From: Amycolatopsis thermophila
Lineage (GTDB): Bacteria; Actinomycetota; Actinomycetes; Mycobacteriales; Pseudonocardiaceae
Length of the DNA: 64,000 nt
Assembly (NCBI RefSeq): GCF_030814215.1
Contig: NZ_JAUSUT010000001.1
Coordinates: forward strand, 1,922,001-1,986,000
Direction: 5' to 3'
Part shown: piece by piece, positions 26,569 through 33,011 of the stretch
Position numbering within the stretch: position 1 is the first letter of the stretch
Layout of the letters: the number at the start of each line of letters is the position of its first letter
Position numbers and translations under genes: made by a program
Notes under the pieces: model-generated
Told to the model about the DNA's origin: nothing
What the model saw: only the letters and a program-made list of their open reading frames with translations
Databases searched by the model: none

Positions 26569-27821
26569 CAGGTTCCTTTCCGACGTAATGTTCCGTCCGA
26601 AGAGGACGGTACTCCGGTGCGCCGGGTGGCACGCACCAAGGTGGCGTCCACCAGCGCGGCGAGGACGTCCGCTCGTCCGGCACCGATTTCCCCGGGGGTG
26701 TGCCCAGCGGGCGCACGGCTCAGCCTCAGCACGATTTCGGCCGCTTCACCGTCCAGCCAATGGAGTTCCGGTGGGTTTCCGGGACGGCCGGCGAGCACCC
26801 GCCCGGTGGCCTCCACCCGGGCTATCCGCAGCAACGGATCCAGCGTGTAGCGACCGGAAAGCACCGGACGGGTGACGCGCGACGGTGGTTCGGGTCCACT
26901 TTCGTCGGACATCAAGGCGTGCAGGAGCCACTTGGCGTCGATTTCCAGCGCGTCCTCTTCACCGAGGAGCCAGGCGCCGATCTCGGTGGCGCGTTCGCGG
27001 GCGCGGGACAGCAGGGAGTCCGGGCCGAGTTGCGCCGTTTCCCCGCGCCGCGCCACATCCTCGCCGAACTGCGCGAGGCAGGTGTAGGCGTGGAACGCGG
27101 CCATGACCTGTTCCACCGGCCACACCGCGGACGACCAGGACGGCCGGAACACGCGCCCCTCGGCGACGTCGGCACCGAGGAAGTCGCGCGTGATGGCGAA
27201 GTCGAACAGCTTGACGTGGGCGCCCTCGTGGACGATCGCCTCGGCGACGTCGTAGGGCGAGGCGGGCCGATCCATCAGGATGAGCCCCGGGAAGAGCCGC
27301 GACGACGCCGAAACCAGCCCGCCCGACGTCTCCGGGTCGAGGACCACCAGCAGACCGACGTGCGGCAGCAGGTCGTCGGCCAGGTCCGGGCTGACCTCGC
27401 GCACCTTGCGCACGCCCGCGGCGACGGTCGCCACGACCTCGTCGTCCCCGGTCAACGGCCGCGGGGGCCGCCGGGTGGACAGGCTCTGCGCGTGGATGAC
27501 GCGTAGGGCGCCGGCCAGCAGGTCGTGGGCGCCGGCGCCGGTGGCGACGCGGAGCCGGGCCGGCCCCGCGGGCAGATCGGTGACGACGGCGTCGAGGTCG
27601 TCGTCGGCCGCGGCGAAGGGCAGGCGCCCGGCCAGCGCCTCGCCGATCCGGAACCGGAACAGGGGATTGTCGAGCTGGGACGGAGCGACCTGCTCGTGGC
27701 CCGGCGCGAGGAGCTCCAGCGCCATCCGGTACAGCGCCCGGCGCTCCTCGATGACCGCGTGGGCGGGCGCCAGTGCCGCGTGCACGGCCGTGGCATCGGG
27801 CCAGGCAGGTCTGGAGTACAT
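26568..27821 (-). CDS. HExxH-motif putative peptide-modification enzyme (2-oxoglutarate-HExxH peptide beta-hydroxylase family)
   Basis: This 417-residue protein carries HEGAH at residues 198-202 inside AEAIVHEGAHVKLFDFAITR, followed by the family-like stretch SSAVWPVEQVMAAFHAYTCL. The HExxH modification domain (TIGR04267 type) occurs near small peptide genes and radical-SAM maturases of the FxsA/FxsB type in actinobacteria; some members are 2-oxoglutarate-dependent peptide beta-hydroxylases. Here no radical-SAM gene is in the window. The C-terminal 150 residues are less recognisable. It follows the 52-residue membrane protein and is coupled to the 68-residue peptide. The start at 27821 has a weak ribosome site. 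Confidence 0.72.
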   Translation of the reverse strand: MYSRPAWPDATAVHAALAPAHAVIEERRALYRMALELLAPGHEQVAPSQLDNPLFRFRIGEALAGRLPFAAADDDLDAVVTDLPAGPARLRVATGAGAHDLLAGALRVIHAQSLSTRRPPRPLTGDDEVVATVAAGVRKVREVSPDLADDLLPHVGLLVVLDPETSGGLVSASSRLFPGLILMDRPASPYDVAEAIVHEGAHVKLFDFAITRDFLGADVAEGRVFRPSWSSAVWPVEQVMAAFHAYTCLAQFGEDVARRGETAQLGPDSLLSRARERATEIGAWLLGEEDALEIDAKWLLHALMSDESGPEPPSRVTRPVLSGRYTLDPLLRIARVEATGRVLAGRPGNPPELHWLDGEAAEIVLRLSRAPAGHTPGEIGAGRADVLAALVDATLVRATRRTGVPSSSDGTLRRKGT

Positions 27822-27948
27822 CCGAAACGCGTGGCTTCCGCTAGCAGGGAACCGCCATGGACCGCGCGAGAGTACAACTCGGTGGCGGGTCCCTCACATC
27901 CGGGGGCGGCTGTCAGACAACAGACGCAAACCGCCCCCTCGTCCGCCC

Positions 27949-28107
27949 CTAGGCGCCTGCGCCGAGGACCGAGACGACCTCGACCACGCCCAGAATCGCC
28001 AGGACGAACCCCGCGGTCAGGGTCATCACGATGACGGTCCGCCACCCGATGATGGTCACCGCAAGAGCTACCAAGAAGATCACAGCGAACAGAGATTCCG
28101 AGGTCAC
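27949..28107 (-). CDS. 52-residue two-helix membrane protein
   Basis: A GTG at 28107 with GGAGGTG upstream (complement of 28,114-28,121) opens 52 codons. The peptide has two hydrophobic segments: SLFAVIFLVALAVTIIGW, and TVIVMTLTAGFVLAILGVV. Codon choice is typical of the host. It sits between the GntR regulator and the HExxH gene on the same strand as the latter, 127 bases upstream of it. It might be a membrane partner, immunity or export factor for the modified peptide; this is inference. No family is recognised. Confidence 0.6.
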   Translation of the reverse strand: MTSESLFAVIFLVALAVTIIGWRTVIVMTLTAGFVLAILGVVEVVSVLGAGA

Positions 28108-28198
28108 GACGACACCTCCTCACTGGCCTGGGTGGATGCCGGGCTGGTGGCCCGGCCGCTCACCCGTTGTCGGCACCGGTAGGATCTCGTGTCGTCGG

Positions 28199-28230
28199 TT
28201 GTCTGTCAAGTGACGAATGTTGACAGACAA
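28199..28230. promoter_or_regulatory. Perfect inverted-repeat operator, probable GntR site
   Basis: ttgtctgtcaa (28199-28209) and ttgacagacaa (28220-28230) form an 11-bp perfect inverted repeat with a 10-base spacer. Each half is itself close to palindromic, as for FadR-subfamily GntR sites. A third related word (ctgtcagacaa, 27910-27920) lies just upstream of the HExxH gene. The GntR gene starts at 28307. Autoregulation and control of the peptide locus are inferred. Confidence 0.65.
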
Positions 28231-28231
28231 C

Positions 28232-28260
28232 TTGCGTCAGGCATCAGCTGGCGTTATGGT
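28232..28260 (+). promoter_or_regulatory. Promoter of GntR gene
   Basis: TTGCGT at 28232-28237 and TATGGT at 28255-28260 are separated by 17 bases, a good sigma-70-type promoter. It directly abuts the inverted repeat, so a bound repressor would block it. Transcription would start near 28267, 40 bases before the ATG at 28307. Confidence 0.55.
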
Positions 28261-28306
28261 TTTCCGAAGCTCGGGGACCGCCTAGGAGCTTTGCGAGAGG
28301 TTGACG

Positions 28307-29080
28307 ATGGATGACGAGAGCTGGGCTCTCTCACCGAACACGCGCAAGCCGCTGCCCGAACTGATCGAGGACAAGATCAGGTCGCTCATCAAGAGCGGCA
28401 AGTTCAAGGCCGGCGACCGCCTGCCCACGGAACCGGAGCTCGCCCAGCGGATGGCGGTGGCGCGCAGTTCGCTGCGCACCGCGTTGCAGCGGCTGCAGCT
28501 CCAGGGCGTGGTCGAGGTGATGCGGGGCCGCGGCTGGTACGTCCGGTCGACCGACCTCTCCGAGCACGACGAGCCGCTGGTGTTCGACCGCCGCGTCGGC
28601 GACGCGGACCTGATGGAGGTCCGGATCGCGTTGGAGACGACGGCGGCGAGCCTCGCCGCGACGCGCGCGACGCAGGGCGAGCTGGACGACATCGCGAAGC
28701 TGGCGAAACTGCACCAGTCCGCGTCCATCGACGACAAGGACGAGCTGCTGCAGACCGACGAGGACTTCCACGCGGCGGTGGTGCGGGCGAGCCACAACGA
28801 GCTGCTGGACCAGCTGTACCGGTCGCTCGTGCCCCAGCTTCGGGGGTACCGGCGCAACAGTTACAGCACCTCCGAGGTGCACGTCCGGTCGGCGAACGAC
28901 CACAACCAGGTGACGTGGTTCCTCAAGCGGCGCGACGAGGGAGGCGCCCGCGCGGCGATGGCCACGCACCTGCTCGGCCTGTACAACGACCTGGCCGCGC
29001 AGACCGGGACGCCGGCCGGCGAGCGGGCGACCCTCACCACCTACGCGCTGGAGGACGAGCCGCACTGGCGCCGCGAGTGA
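28307..29080 (+). CDS. GntR family regulator, FadR (FCD) subfamily
   Basis: The product is 257 residues. The N-terminal winged helix (PLPELIEDKIRSLIKSGKFK to MRGRGWYVRSTD, residues 15-80) is typical of GntR. The C-terminal helical domain (about 95-230) has DLMEVRIALETTAASLAA, DEDFHAAVVRASHN and a late His-rich element, which in FCD domains bind a metal and an organic acid effector. The start at 28307 has GCGAGAGG six bases upstream. It is divergent to the 52-residue membrane protein and HExxH genes, with matching operators between them. Confidence 0.92.
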   Translation: MDDESWALSPNTRKPLPELIEDKIRSLIKSGKFKAGDRLPTEPELAQRMAVARSSLRTALQRLQLQGVVEVMRGRGWYVRSTDLSEHDEPLVFDRRVGDADLMEVRIALETTAASLAATRATQGELDDIAKLAKLHQSASIDDKDELLQTDEDFHAAVVRASHNELLDQLYRSLVPQLRGYRRNSYSTSEVHVRSANDHNQVTWFLKRRDEGGARAAMATHLLGLYNDLAAQTGTPAGERATLTTYALEDEPHWRRE

Positions 29081-29108
29081 ATTAAGCCTATCGGCCGCTT
29101 TCGCCCGA

Positions 29109-29158
29109 ACAGCCTCTCCGTCGATCATGGTTTCTCTCGGACCGGGCGGAGAGGCTGT
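29109..29158 (+). promoter_or_regulatory. 12-bp inverted repeat that buries the next ribosome binding site
   Basis: acagcctctccg (29109-29120) pairs perfectly with cggagaggctgt (29147-29158) over a 26-base loop. The right arm contains GGAG and reaches the GTG start at 29157. The structure could terminate gntR transcripts or hold down translation of the next gene. There is no T-tract. Confidence 0.55.
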
Positions 29159-30332
29159 GACAGCTGGGGAACAACCGCGGCCTGGTGGTGATGCGCGCCC
29201 GAAACCCCGCACCGGCGTCCTCCGCACCGCGTTCGTCCTCGTCGTCGTGGGCGTCGCCGCCCTGATCACGGTCGTGTCGTGGCGGGCGCGGCCGGGGTGG
29301 CCGACCGCGCTGCACGACGTGCTCGAAGCGGTGTTCCCGCTGGTCATCGTGGTCGGGTGCGGGATCGGCGGCTACGAGCTGTTCGTGCACCCGCGGCTGG
29401 TGACCGAACTGGCCCGCATCTCCGGGCCGCGGATCGTCGAAGCGCTGCTCCCGCAGCAGGTGATGGAGACGTTCCTGCAGTCCATCTACGGCGACAACGA
29501 GGCCAACCGCGACGTGGTGACCGGTGTGCTGGGCGGCGAAGGCCTGCGCCCGTACGGCGGCGACCTCACCATCAGCACGCACACCGGTGTCACGTTCGAG
29601 CTGAGCGCGGTGGACCACGAGATCTATCACCTGACGACGGCCGCCACCTACAGCTTCAAGAAGAACGTGCCGGTCGACCGGTTCATCATCTTCGCGACGT
29701 GCAACGCGCTGCTGCGGGATTCGATCAGCGCCGGCTGCCAGCTCCCCCTGTTCGAAACGTGGTTCGTGCCCGACAGCTCGCTGTTCGAAAGCTCGGTCGA
29801 GGACATGCTGCCGTCGGTGCGCATCAGCATCGACTACCTCGACCACGTGGGCCGGCACCACGTGGCGGCGTCCGGGAAGGTCGAACTGCGCGAGGTCAAG
29901 TACCAGCAGTGGGCGGACTACCTGACGTTCTTCCGCACCGACCTGGGCCCGCTCCCCCGCCAGAACACGCTCGACTACCTGTCCGACCTGCGCATCTTCG
30001 AATGCGACCTGTCCGACATCGCGGGCGAGGACCACACGGTGAGCGCCATCGAGCGGCTGTCCCTGCGGGCGACGGCGCTGCAGCGCATCGACGACGGTTA
30101 CTGCTACTGGCAGGCGTCGTACCCGTGTTACGTCGAGCGGATCTCGATGTCGGCGAAGGGACTGGACCTCGAGGGCGGCGGCGCCTACGAGTTCCGCGTC
30201 GTGCCGTTCACGTTCCGGTCGAACACCGCCTCGGCGCGGTGGCTCAAACCGGAGGAACTGAGTGATCTGGACGTGCGGTCCTGGCTGCTCCCCGGCCACG
30301 GCGTCGCGCTGCTCTGGCGCGCAGCGCAGTGA
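29157..30332 (+). CDS. Hypothetical membrane protein with large cytoplasmic-type domain
   Basis: The product is 391 residues from the GTG at 29157. An upstream in-frame ATG at 29127 has no ribosome site and lies in a hairpin loop. Two hydrophobic helices occur near the N-terminus (VLRTAFVLVVVGVAALITVV and DVLEAVFPLVIVVGCGIGGY). The remaining 300 residues are soluble, with features such as TTAATYSFKKNVPVDRFII and YCYWQASYPCYVERISMS. No family or catalytic motif is recognised. It is the last host gene before the integration site. Confidence 0.75.
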   Translation: MTAGEQPRPGGDARPKPRTGVLRTAFVLVVVGVAALITVVSWRARPGWPTALHDVLEAVFPLVIVVGCGIGGYELFVHPRLVTELARISGPRIVEALLPQQVMETFLQSIYGDNEANRDVVTGVLGGEGLRPYGGDLTISTHTGVTFELSAVDHEIYHLTTAATYSFKKNVPVDRFIIFATCNALLRDSISAGCQLPLFETWFVPDSSLFESSVEDMLPSVRISIDYLDHVGRHHVAASGKVELREVKYQQWADYLTFFRTDLGPLPRQNTLDYLSDLRIFECDLSDIAGEDHTVSAIERLSLRATALQRIDDGYCYWQASYPCYVERISMSAKGLDLEGGGAYEFRVVPFTFRSNTASARWLKPEELSDLDVRSWLLPGHGVALLWRAAQ

Positions 30333-30404
30333 GCGGGCCGGCCCGCCGTGACCCGACTACGTGACCCTGACCGACGGCCGCGTACTCAGCGGGCCGCCGC
30401 GGGA

Positions 30405-30638
30405 TCATCGCGCGTAACCGTGACATCCGCTTTCAGCGACCCATTTGCAAACATCGCGGCGATAAGCCGGACAAGTGCATTCGTCTCGCCCGGCATATGC
30501 CTGTTGGCAGACGCGGAAGCACCGTGCGGAGCACCGATCGCGGCAGCCCAGCCAACAGGTGGCATTCTGAATCACGTACCCGTGTTCGTCGCCGCAGCGC
30601 GAACAGGTGCGGTCTGTAACACGGCACAATGCGGTCAT
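30405..30638 (-). CDS. Possible cysteine-rich small protein
   Basis: This 77-residue frame holds twelve cysteines, many as paired CxxC or CxxxC (TCSRCG, CWLGC, CRDRC, CSARC, CFRVC). If translated it would be a zinc-binding or disulfide-rich protein. Third-position GC is lower than in neighbouring genes and the ribosome binding site is weak. The opposite strand also has an open frame. It overlaps repeat copy A. It may be chance or a foreign gene. Confidence 0.3.
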   Translation of the reverse strand: MTALCRVTDRTCSRCGDEHGYVIQNATCWLGCRDRCSARCFRVCQQAYAGRDECTCPAYRRDVCKWVAESGCHGYAR

Positions 30639-30650
30639 GAGTGATCTCAC

Positions 30651-31062
30651 TTGGGGGCTGCACCACCTGGGGTCAGCAGCGCCTACCAAACCGAGGTCAA
30701 TCCGGAGTTTCCACCGGCTGGCGTGTGGTCAGCTCCTGCGTTCAACTTCGAGCGGAACGGGGAGCTTGTCCCCGACGTTTCCGCCGGCCAGGGTCCTCCT
30801 CTGGTACTGCGGGTCTCTCGCTGCTCTTGCTCGTCTCGTTCACCAACATCGTCGCCATAGGACCGGGCGGCATCGCGTGGCCGTCTCCCCGGCTGGTTCT
30901 CGACAACCTTCGCGTGCAGGAGGTGACCGCTGACGGCATCCACTGCACCGGCTACGACCTACGAGACTCCGCAGAAGAGATTCTCGTGGATCTAACCGAC
31001 GGCCGCGTGCTCAACGGGCCACGACTGGGGGGCTCGCGTAGCCGTGTCGGCCGGCTCAGCGG
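30651..31062 (+). pseudogene. Probable frameshifted gene remnant
   Basis: Protein-like sequence appears in one frame (VNPEFPPAGVWSAPAFNFE, about 30,680-30,810). It continues in another frame (SLLLLVSFTNIVAIG, then GYDLRDSAEEILVDLTDGRV, about 30,820-31,020). A single frameshift would join them into a small protein with one membrane helix. The end of the second part (LTDGRVLNGP) is repeated in copy A as LTDGRVLSGPP. No family is recognised. Confidence 0.3.
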
Positions 31063-31085
31063 CTACTGCAACCGTCGAGAGCCAA

Positions 31086-31114
31086 GCCGGGCGAGGACTT
31101 ATGCCTCGCCCGGC
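31086..31114. terminator. Perfect hairpin downstream of tRNA-Ser 3' end
   Basis: gccgggcgagg (31086-31096) pairs with cctcgcccggc (31104-31114) over a 7-base loop. It lies 21 bases beyond the 3' end of the tRNA fragment, so it was probably the terminator of the original tRNA gene (minus strand). Confidence 0.6.
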
Positions 31115-31134
31115 ATATTGCCTCTTCAGAGACG

Positions 31135-31187
31135 CGGAAGCGGAGGGATTTGAACCCCCGGTCGGTTTCCCGACGCTCGCTTTCAAG
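31135..31187 (-). other. attL: 3' fragment of tRNA-Ser(TGA)
   Basis: Read on the minus strand, the fragment holds the anticodon loop cttgaaa (31187-31181), half the anticodon stem, and a variable arm (gtcgg-gaaa-ccgac). It continues with a T-arm with loop ttcaaat, the acceptor strand cgcttcc and discriminator G (31135). The 5' half is absent: bases at 31188-31192 do not pair with the anticodon stem. Phages that recombine inside a tRNA leave this leftover at one junction, so it is not a working tRNA. Confidence 0.8.
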
Positions 31188-31288
31188 CTGAACGGCATTG
31201 AGCGCTGTGCTCGCCTGCGTCTTTGCAGGATATCAACAAGCGCAAGTGCTCGAATTGAGCGTACAGCTGTTGATCTTGCGTCCGCGCT

Positions 31289-31612
31289 TCACACCGTCGG
31301 GTTCGGCACGCTCACGAGCCGCGGGCGGCGGCGCTGGTCCTCGTCGGTCGCCGGTGCCGGGACGAGCCCGCACGCAGTGACGTCTCCGCCGTCGCCGGCG
31401 AGTCCGACGAGTCGCCGCTCGGCGGGCCCGTACACCACATCCCGGAGGACGTCGATCATCGCAGGGATGGGGTCGGCCTCGGGGTCGATCCGGAGGGTTT
31501 GGGTGTGGGCGTCGTAGGCGGCTTCGTAGTGCTCGATGGGGGCGCGGACCAGGGTGATGTGGCCTTCCCGGTGCAGGACCGCCATGAGGAGGTCACGGAT
31601 CTCGTCGGACAT
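31289..31612 (-). CDS. Hypothetical protein beside the phage repressor
   Basis: This 107-residue protein has no recognised family. Its first 75 residues look folded (MSDEIRDLLMAVLHREGHIT, later AAYDAHTQTLRIDPEADPIP), and the tail is arginine-rich. In position it resembles ImmA/IrrE-type genes that partner phage repressors, but no HExxH metal motif is present. It lies on the same strand as the repressor, 120 bases downstream, and is probably expressed in the lysogen. The last part overlaps sequence of lower GC. Confidence 0.6.
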   Translation of the reverse strand: MSDEIRDLLMAVLHREGHITLVRAPIEHYEAAYDAHTQTLRIDPEADPIPAMIDVLRDVVYGPAERRLVGLAGDGGDVTACGLVPAPATDEDQRRRPRLVSVPNPTV

Positions 31613-31732
31613 ATTTCAGATTTCGAACACACAGGCCGCAGCGTTAGCTGAACACTGTATAGATCACTCAGCCAGCCCAACCTCGCCGGTAACTTGTGGA
31701 TCTTCGCGTCACGCCCCGACACCCGGCACGTC

Positions 31733-32149
31733 TTAGCGCTTCGCCGCGCTCGTTCCCCGCTTCGGGCGGCCGGTGGTGAACCGGCCCGGCTCATCCTCGA
31801 CCTCGGCGCGACTGAGCGTGCGCCCCGTGTCGGCCGCAGCCATGCGGCGCCGTATCTCGGCGAGGAGCTGGTCGTCGGTGAGACGGGATAGGTCGATGGG
31901 CGCCGCGGCGCGCTGGTGCGCCTCTTCGGCTGTGAGGTAGCCGGCCGCGACGTAGGCCTGAATGACGGGCTTGCCGGCGGTCTCCGCGACCTTGCGCACG
32001 ATGTCTGGCGACGGCACGCTGCCTTTGCGCCAGTCGACCAGGCGGGTACGGGAGATGCCCGAGTGCTTCTCGAAGTCGACCCCGGACCAGCCGCGCTCGT
32101 CCAGCAGGGTTTGCACGTACGAAGACCAGGTGGGAAGGCCCTGTTCCAT
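31733..32149 (-). CDS. XRE-like helix-turn-helix protein, probable prophage repressor
   Basis: The product is 138 residues. The helix-turn-helix lies at about 15-70 (YVQTLLDERGWSGVDFEKHS, then GISRTRLVDWRKGSVPSPDI). A short C-terminal region (PIDLSRLTDDQLLAEIRRRM) recalls small actinophage repressors; no peptidase domain is visible. The ATG at 32149 lies only about 9 bases beyond a -10 box (32158-32163), so the mRNA is probably leaderless. An ATG 48 bases upstream would fall inside the promoter. It is divergent to the Cro-like gene across a control region. Confidence 0.8.
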   Translation of the reverse strand: MEQGLPTWSSYVQTLLDERGWSGVDFEKHSGISRTRLVDWRKGSVPSPDIVRKVAETAGKPVIQAYVAAGYLTAEEAHQRAAAPIDLSRLTDDQLLAEIRRRMAAADTGRTLSRAEVEDEPGRFTTGRPKRGTSAAKR

Positions 32150-32157
32150 AGGCGCCG

Positions 32158-32187
32158 ATGTTACGTGCTCAGACGCAACATTGTCAC
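32158..32187 (-). promoter_or_regulatory. Repressor promoter, leaderless
   Basis: On the minus strand GTGACA (32187-32182) and TAACAT (32163-32158) are 18 bases apart. Transcription would begin at or next to the ATG at 32149. The spacer contains aatgttgcgtc, the same core word found in the two rightward prophage promoters, so the repressor may bind its own promoter. Confidence 0.55.
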
Positions 32188-32286
32188 GCCGGAGCATCAG
32201 GCATGTGTCCAGGTCGACGAACTACAAGCGTGTAAGTAGGCCGCGCGCAGGAGCAACACGCCGCTAGATGCCTCCACGGAACATTG

Positions 32287-32316
32287 TTGCGCGCACGCAC
32301 ACGCTGACTGTACTGT
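32287..32316 (+). promoter_or_regulatory. Rightward early promoter (lytic)
   Basis: TTGCGC (32287-32292) and TACTGT (32311-32316) are 18 bases apart. The box is embedded in ggaacattgttgcgcgcacgc, one base-group of which recurs before the gene at 38547. A further tgttgcgtacgc word (32314-32325) includes the palindrome gcgtacgc. These are candidate operators for the repressor or Cro-like protein. Confidence 0.55.
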
Positions 32317-32356
32317 TGCGTACGCGGACAGCACAGCGTTCCGCAGAACGAACGAG

Positions 32357-32590
32357 GTGATCCCGCTGCACACGATCAAGCTCCGTCCCGGGGAACTGGA
32401 CAAGGCCATCCGGCTCAAGCACTTCCCGTCGGACTACGCGCTCGCTCGGGCGATGGGCGTCGCCCGCTCGACGGTCGTCCGGGTCCGGGCCGGGCAGATC
32501 GAGCCGGGCCCGCGCTTCATCGCGGGCGCGCTCGTGGCCTTCCCCGAACTCAGGTTCGAGGACCTGTTCGAGATCTCGGCCACCGCATGA
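32357..32590 (+). CDS. Small helix-turn-helix protein, Cro-like
   Basis: This 77-residue DNA-binding protein starts at GTG 32357. The helix-turn-helix lies at 22-45 (HFPSDYALARAMGVARSTVV), followed by RVRAGQIEPGPRFIAGALVA, which is typical of phage Cro/XRE proteins. It is the first gene of the rightward early operon, divergent to the repressor, so a Cro-type role is likely. Confidence 0.75.
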   Translation: MIPLHTIKLRPGELDKAIRLKHFPSDYALARAMGVARSTVVRVRAGQIEPGPRFIAGALVAFPELRFEDLFEISATA

Positions 32591-32608
32591 ACACCAGCCA
32601 CGCAACAG

Positions 32609-32651
32609 AGAGCCCCCGCCGCACAGCGACCAAACCGACGGCGAGGGCTCT
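32609..32651 (+). terminator. 13-bp stem-loop between early genes
   Basis: agagcccccgccg (32609-32621) pairs with cggcgagggctct (32639-32651) with one mismatch and a 17-base loop. It sits after the Cro-like gene and before the ribosome site of the next gene. There is no T-tract. It may act as an attenuator or as an RNA stabiliser. Confidence 0.5.
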
Positions 32652-32679
32652 GGGAGACGACTTCCCCGAAGGGAAACCG

Positions 32680-32985
32680 ATGACCACAGCTTACAAGCCC
32701 ACTGACACCGCGACGAGCGAACTCGCCGCCGCCCTGGAGGCGATGGGCGCGACGCTCGGCTACGACCCCCACTTCGTCCACGCCGACTGCGAGTGGTGCC
32801 CGGACCAGCCTCGCATCACCGAGTTCCGCATCACCCGGCGCCCCGGCCCGGGCTTCCAGCACGAGCAGGACGAGGCCGAGGTGTGCCTCTTCTGCTTCAT
32901 CCCTGTCCTCCGCGCCGCCCTCGACGAGCGCACTGAGAGCGACGACGCCCCGATCTACGTCGAGCACGCCGGAGGGCCCCGCTGA
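32680..32985 (+). CDS. Hypothetical phage early protein with CxxC pairs
   Basis: The protein is 101 residues. ATG at 32680 has GAAGGGA upstream; an earlier ATG at 32587 overlaps the previous stop but has no ribosome site and would read through a hairpin. Cysteines occur as CEWC and CLFC, which could bind zinc. No family is recognised. It lies between the Cro-like gene and the recombination genes. Confidence 0.6.
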   Translation: MTTAYKPTDTATSELAAALEAMGATLGYDPHFVHADCEWCPDQPRITEFRITRRPGPGFQHEQDEAEVCLFCFIPVLRAALDERTESDDAPIYVEHAGGPR

Positions 32986-33011
32986 TGCCGACCTCGAACG
33001 GAAGGAATCCC

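Larger units (their letters stand above)
30366..31142. repeat. Diverged direct repeat flanking a 470-base segment next to the attachment site
   Basis: Copy A (30366-30520) and copy B (about 30990-31142) share three blocks in the same order. These are accgacggccgcgt-ctca-cgggcc, then tcgcccggcatat, then agacgcggaagc. The last block is the 3' end of the tRNA-Ser gene seen on the minus strand. In copy B the middle block is part of a perfect hairpin; in copy A one arm has decayed. This looks like an older duplication made by integration at the same tRNA. Confidence 0.55.

Noticed and set aside
31130..31200. Complete tRNA-Ser gene
   Set aside because: The 5' half (acceptor strand, D-arm, left anticodon stem) is missing beyond 31,187.
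32587..32679. Longer start for the 101-residue early protein
   Set aside because: It lacks a ribosome site and would translate a 13-bp hairpin. ATG 32,680 has GAAGGGA.
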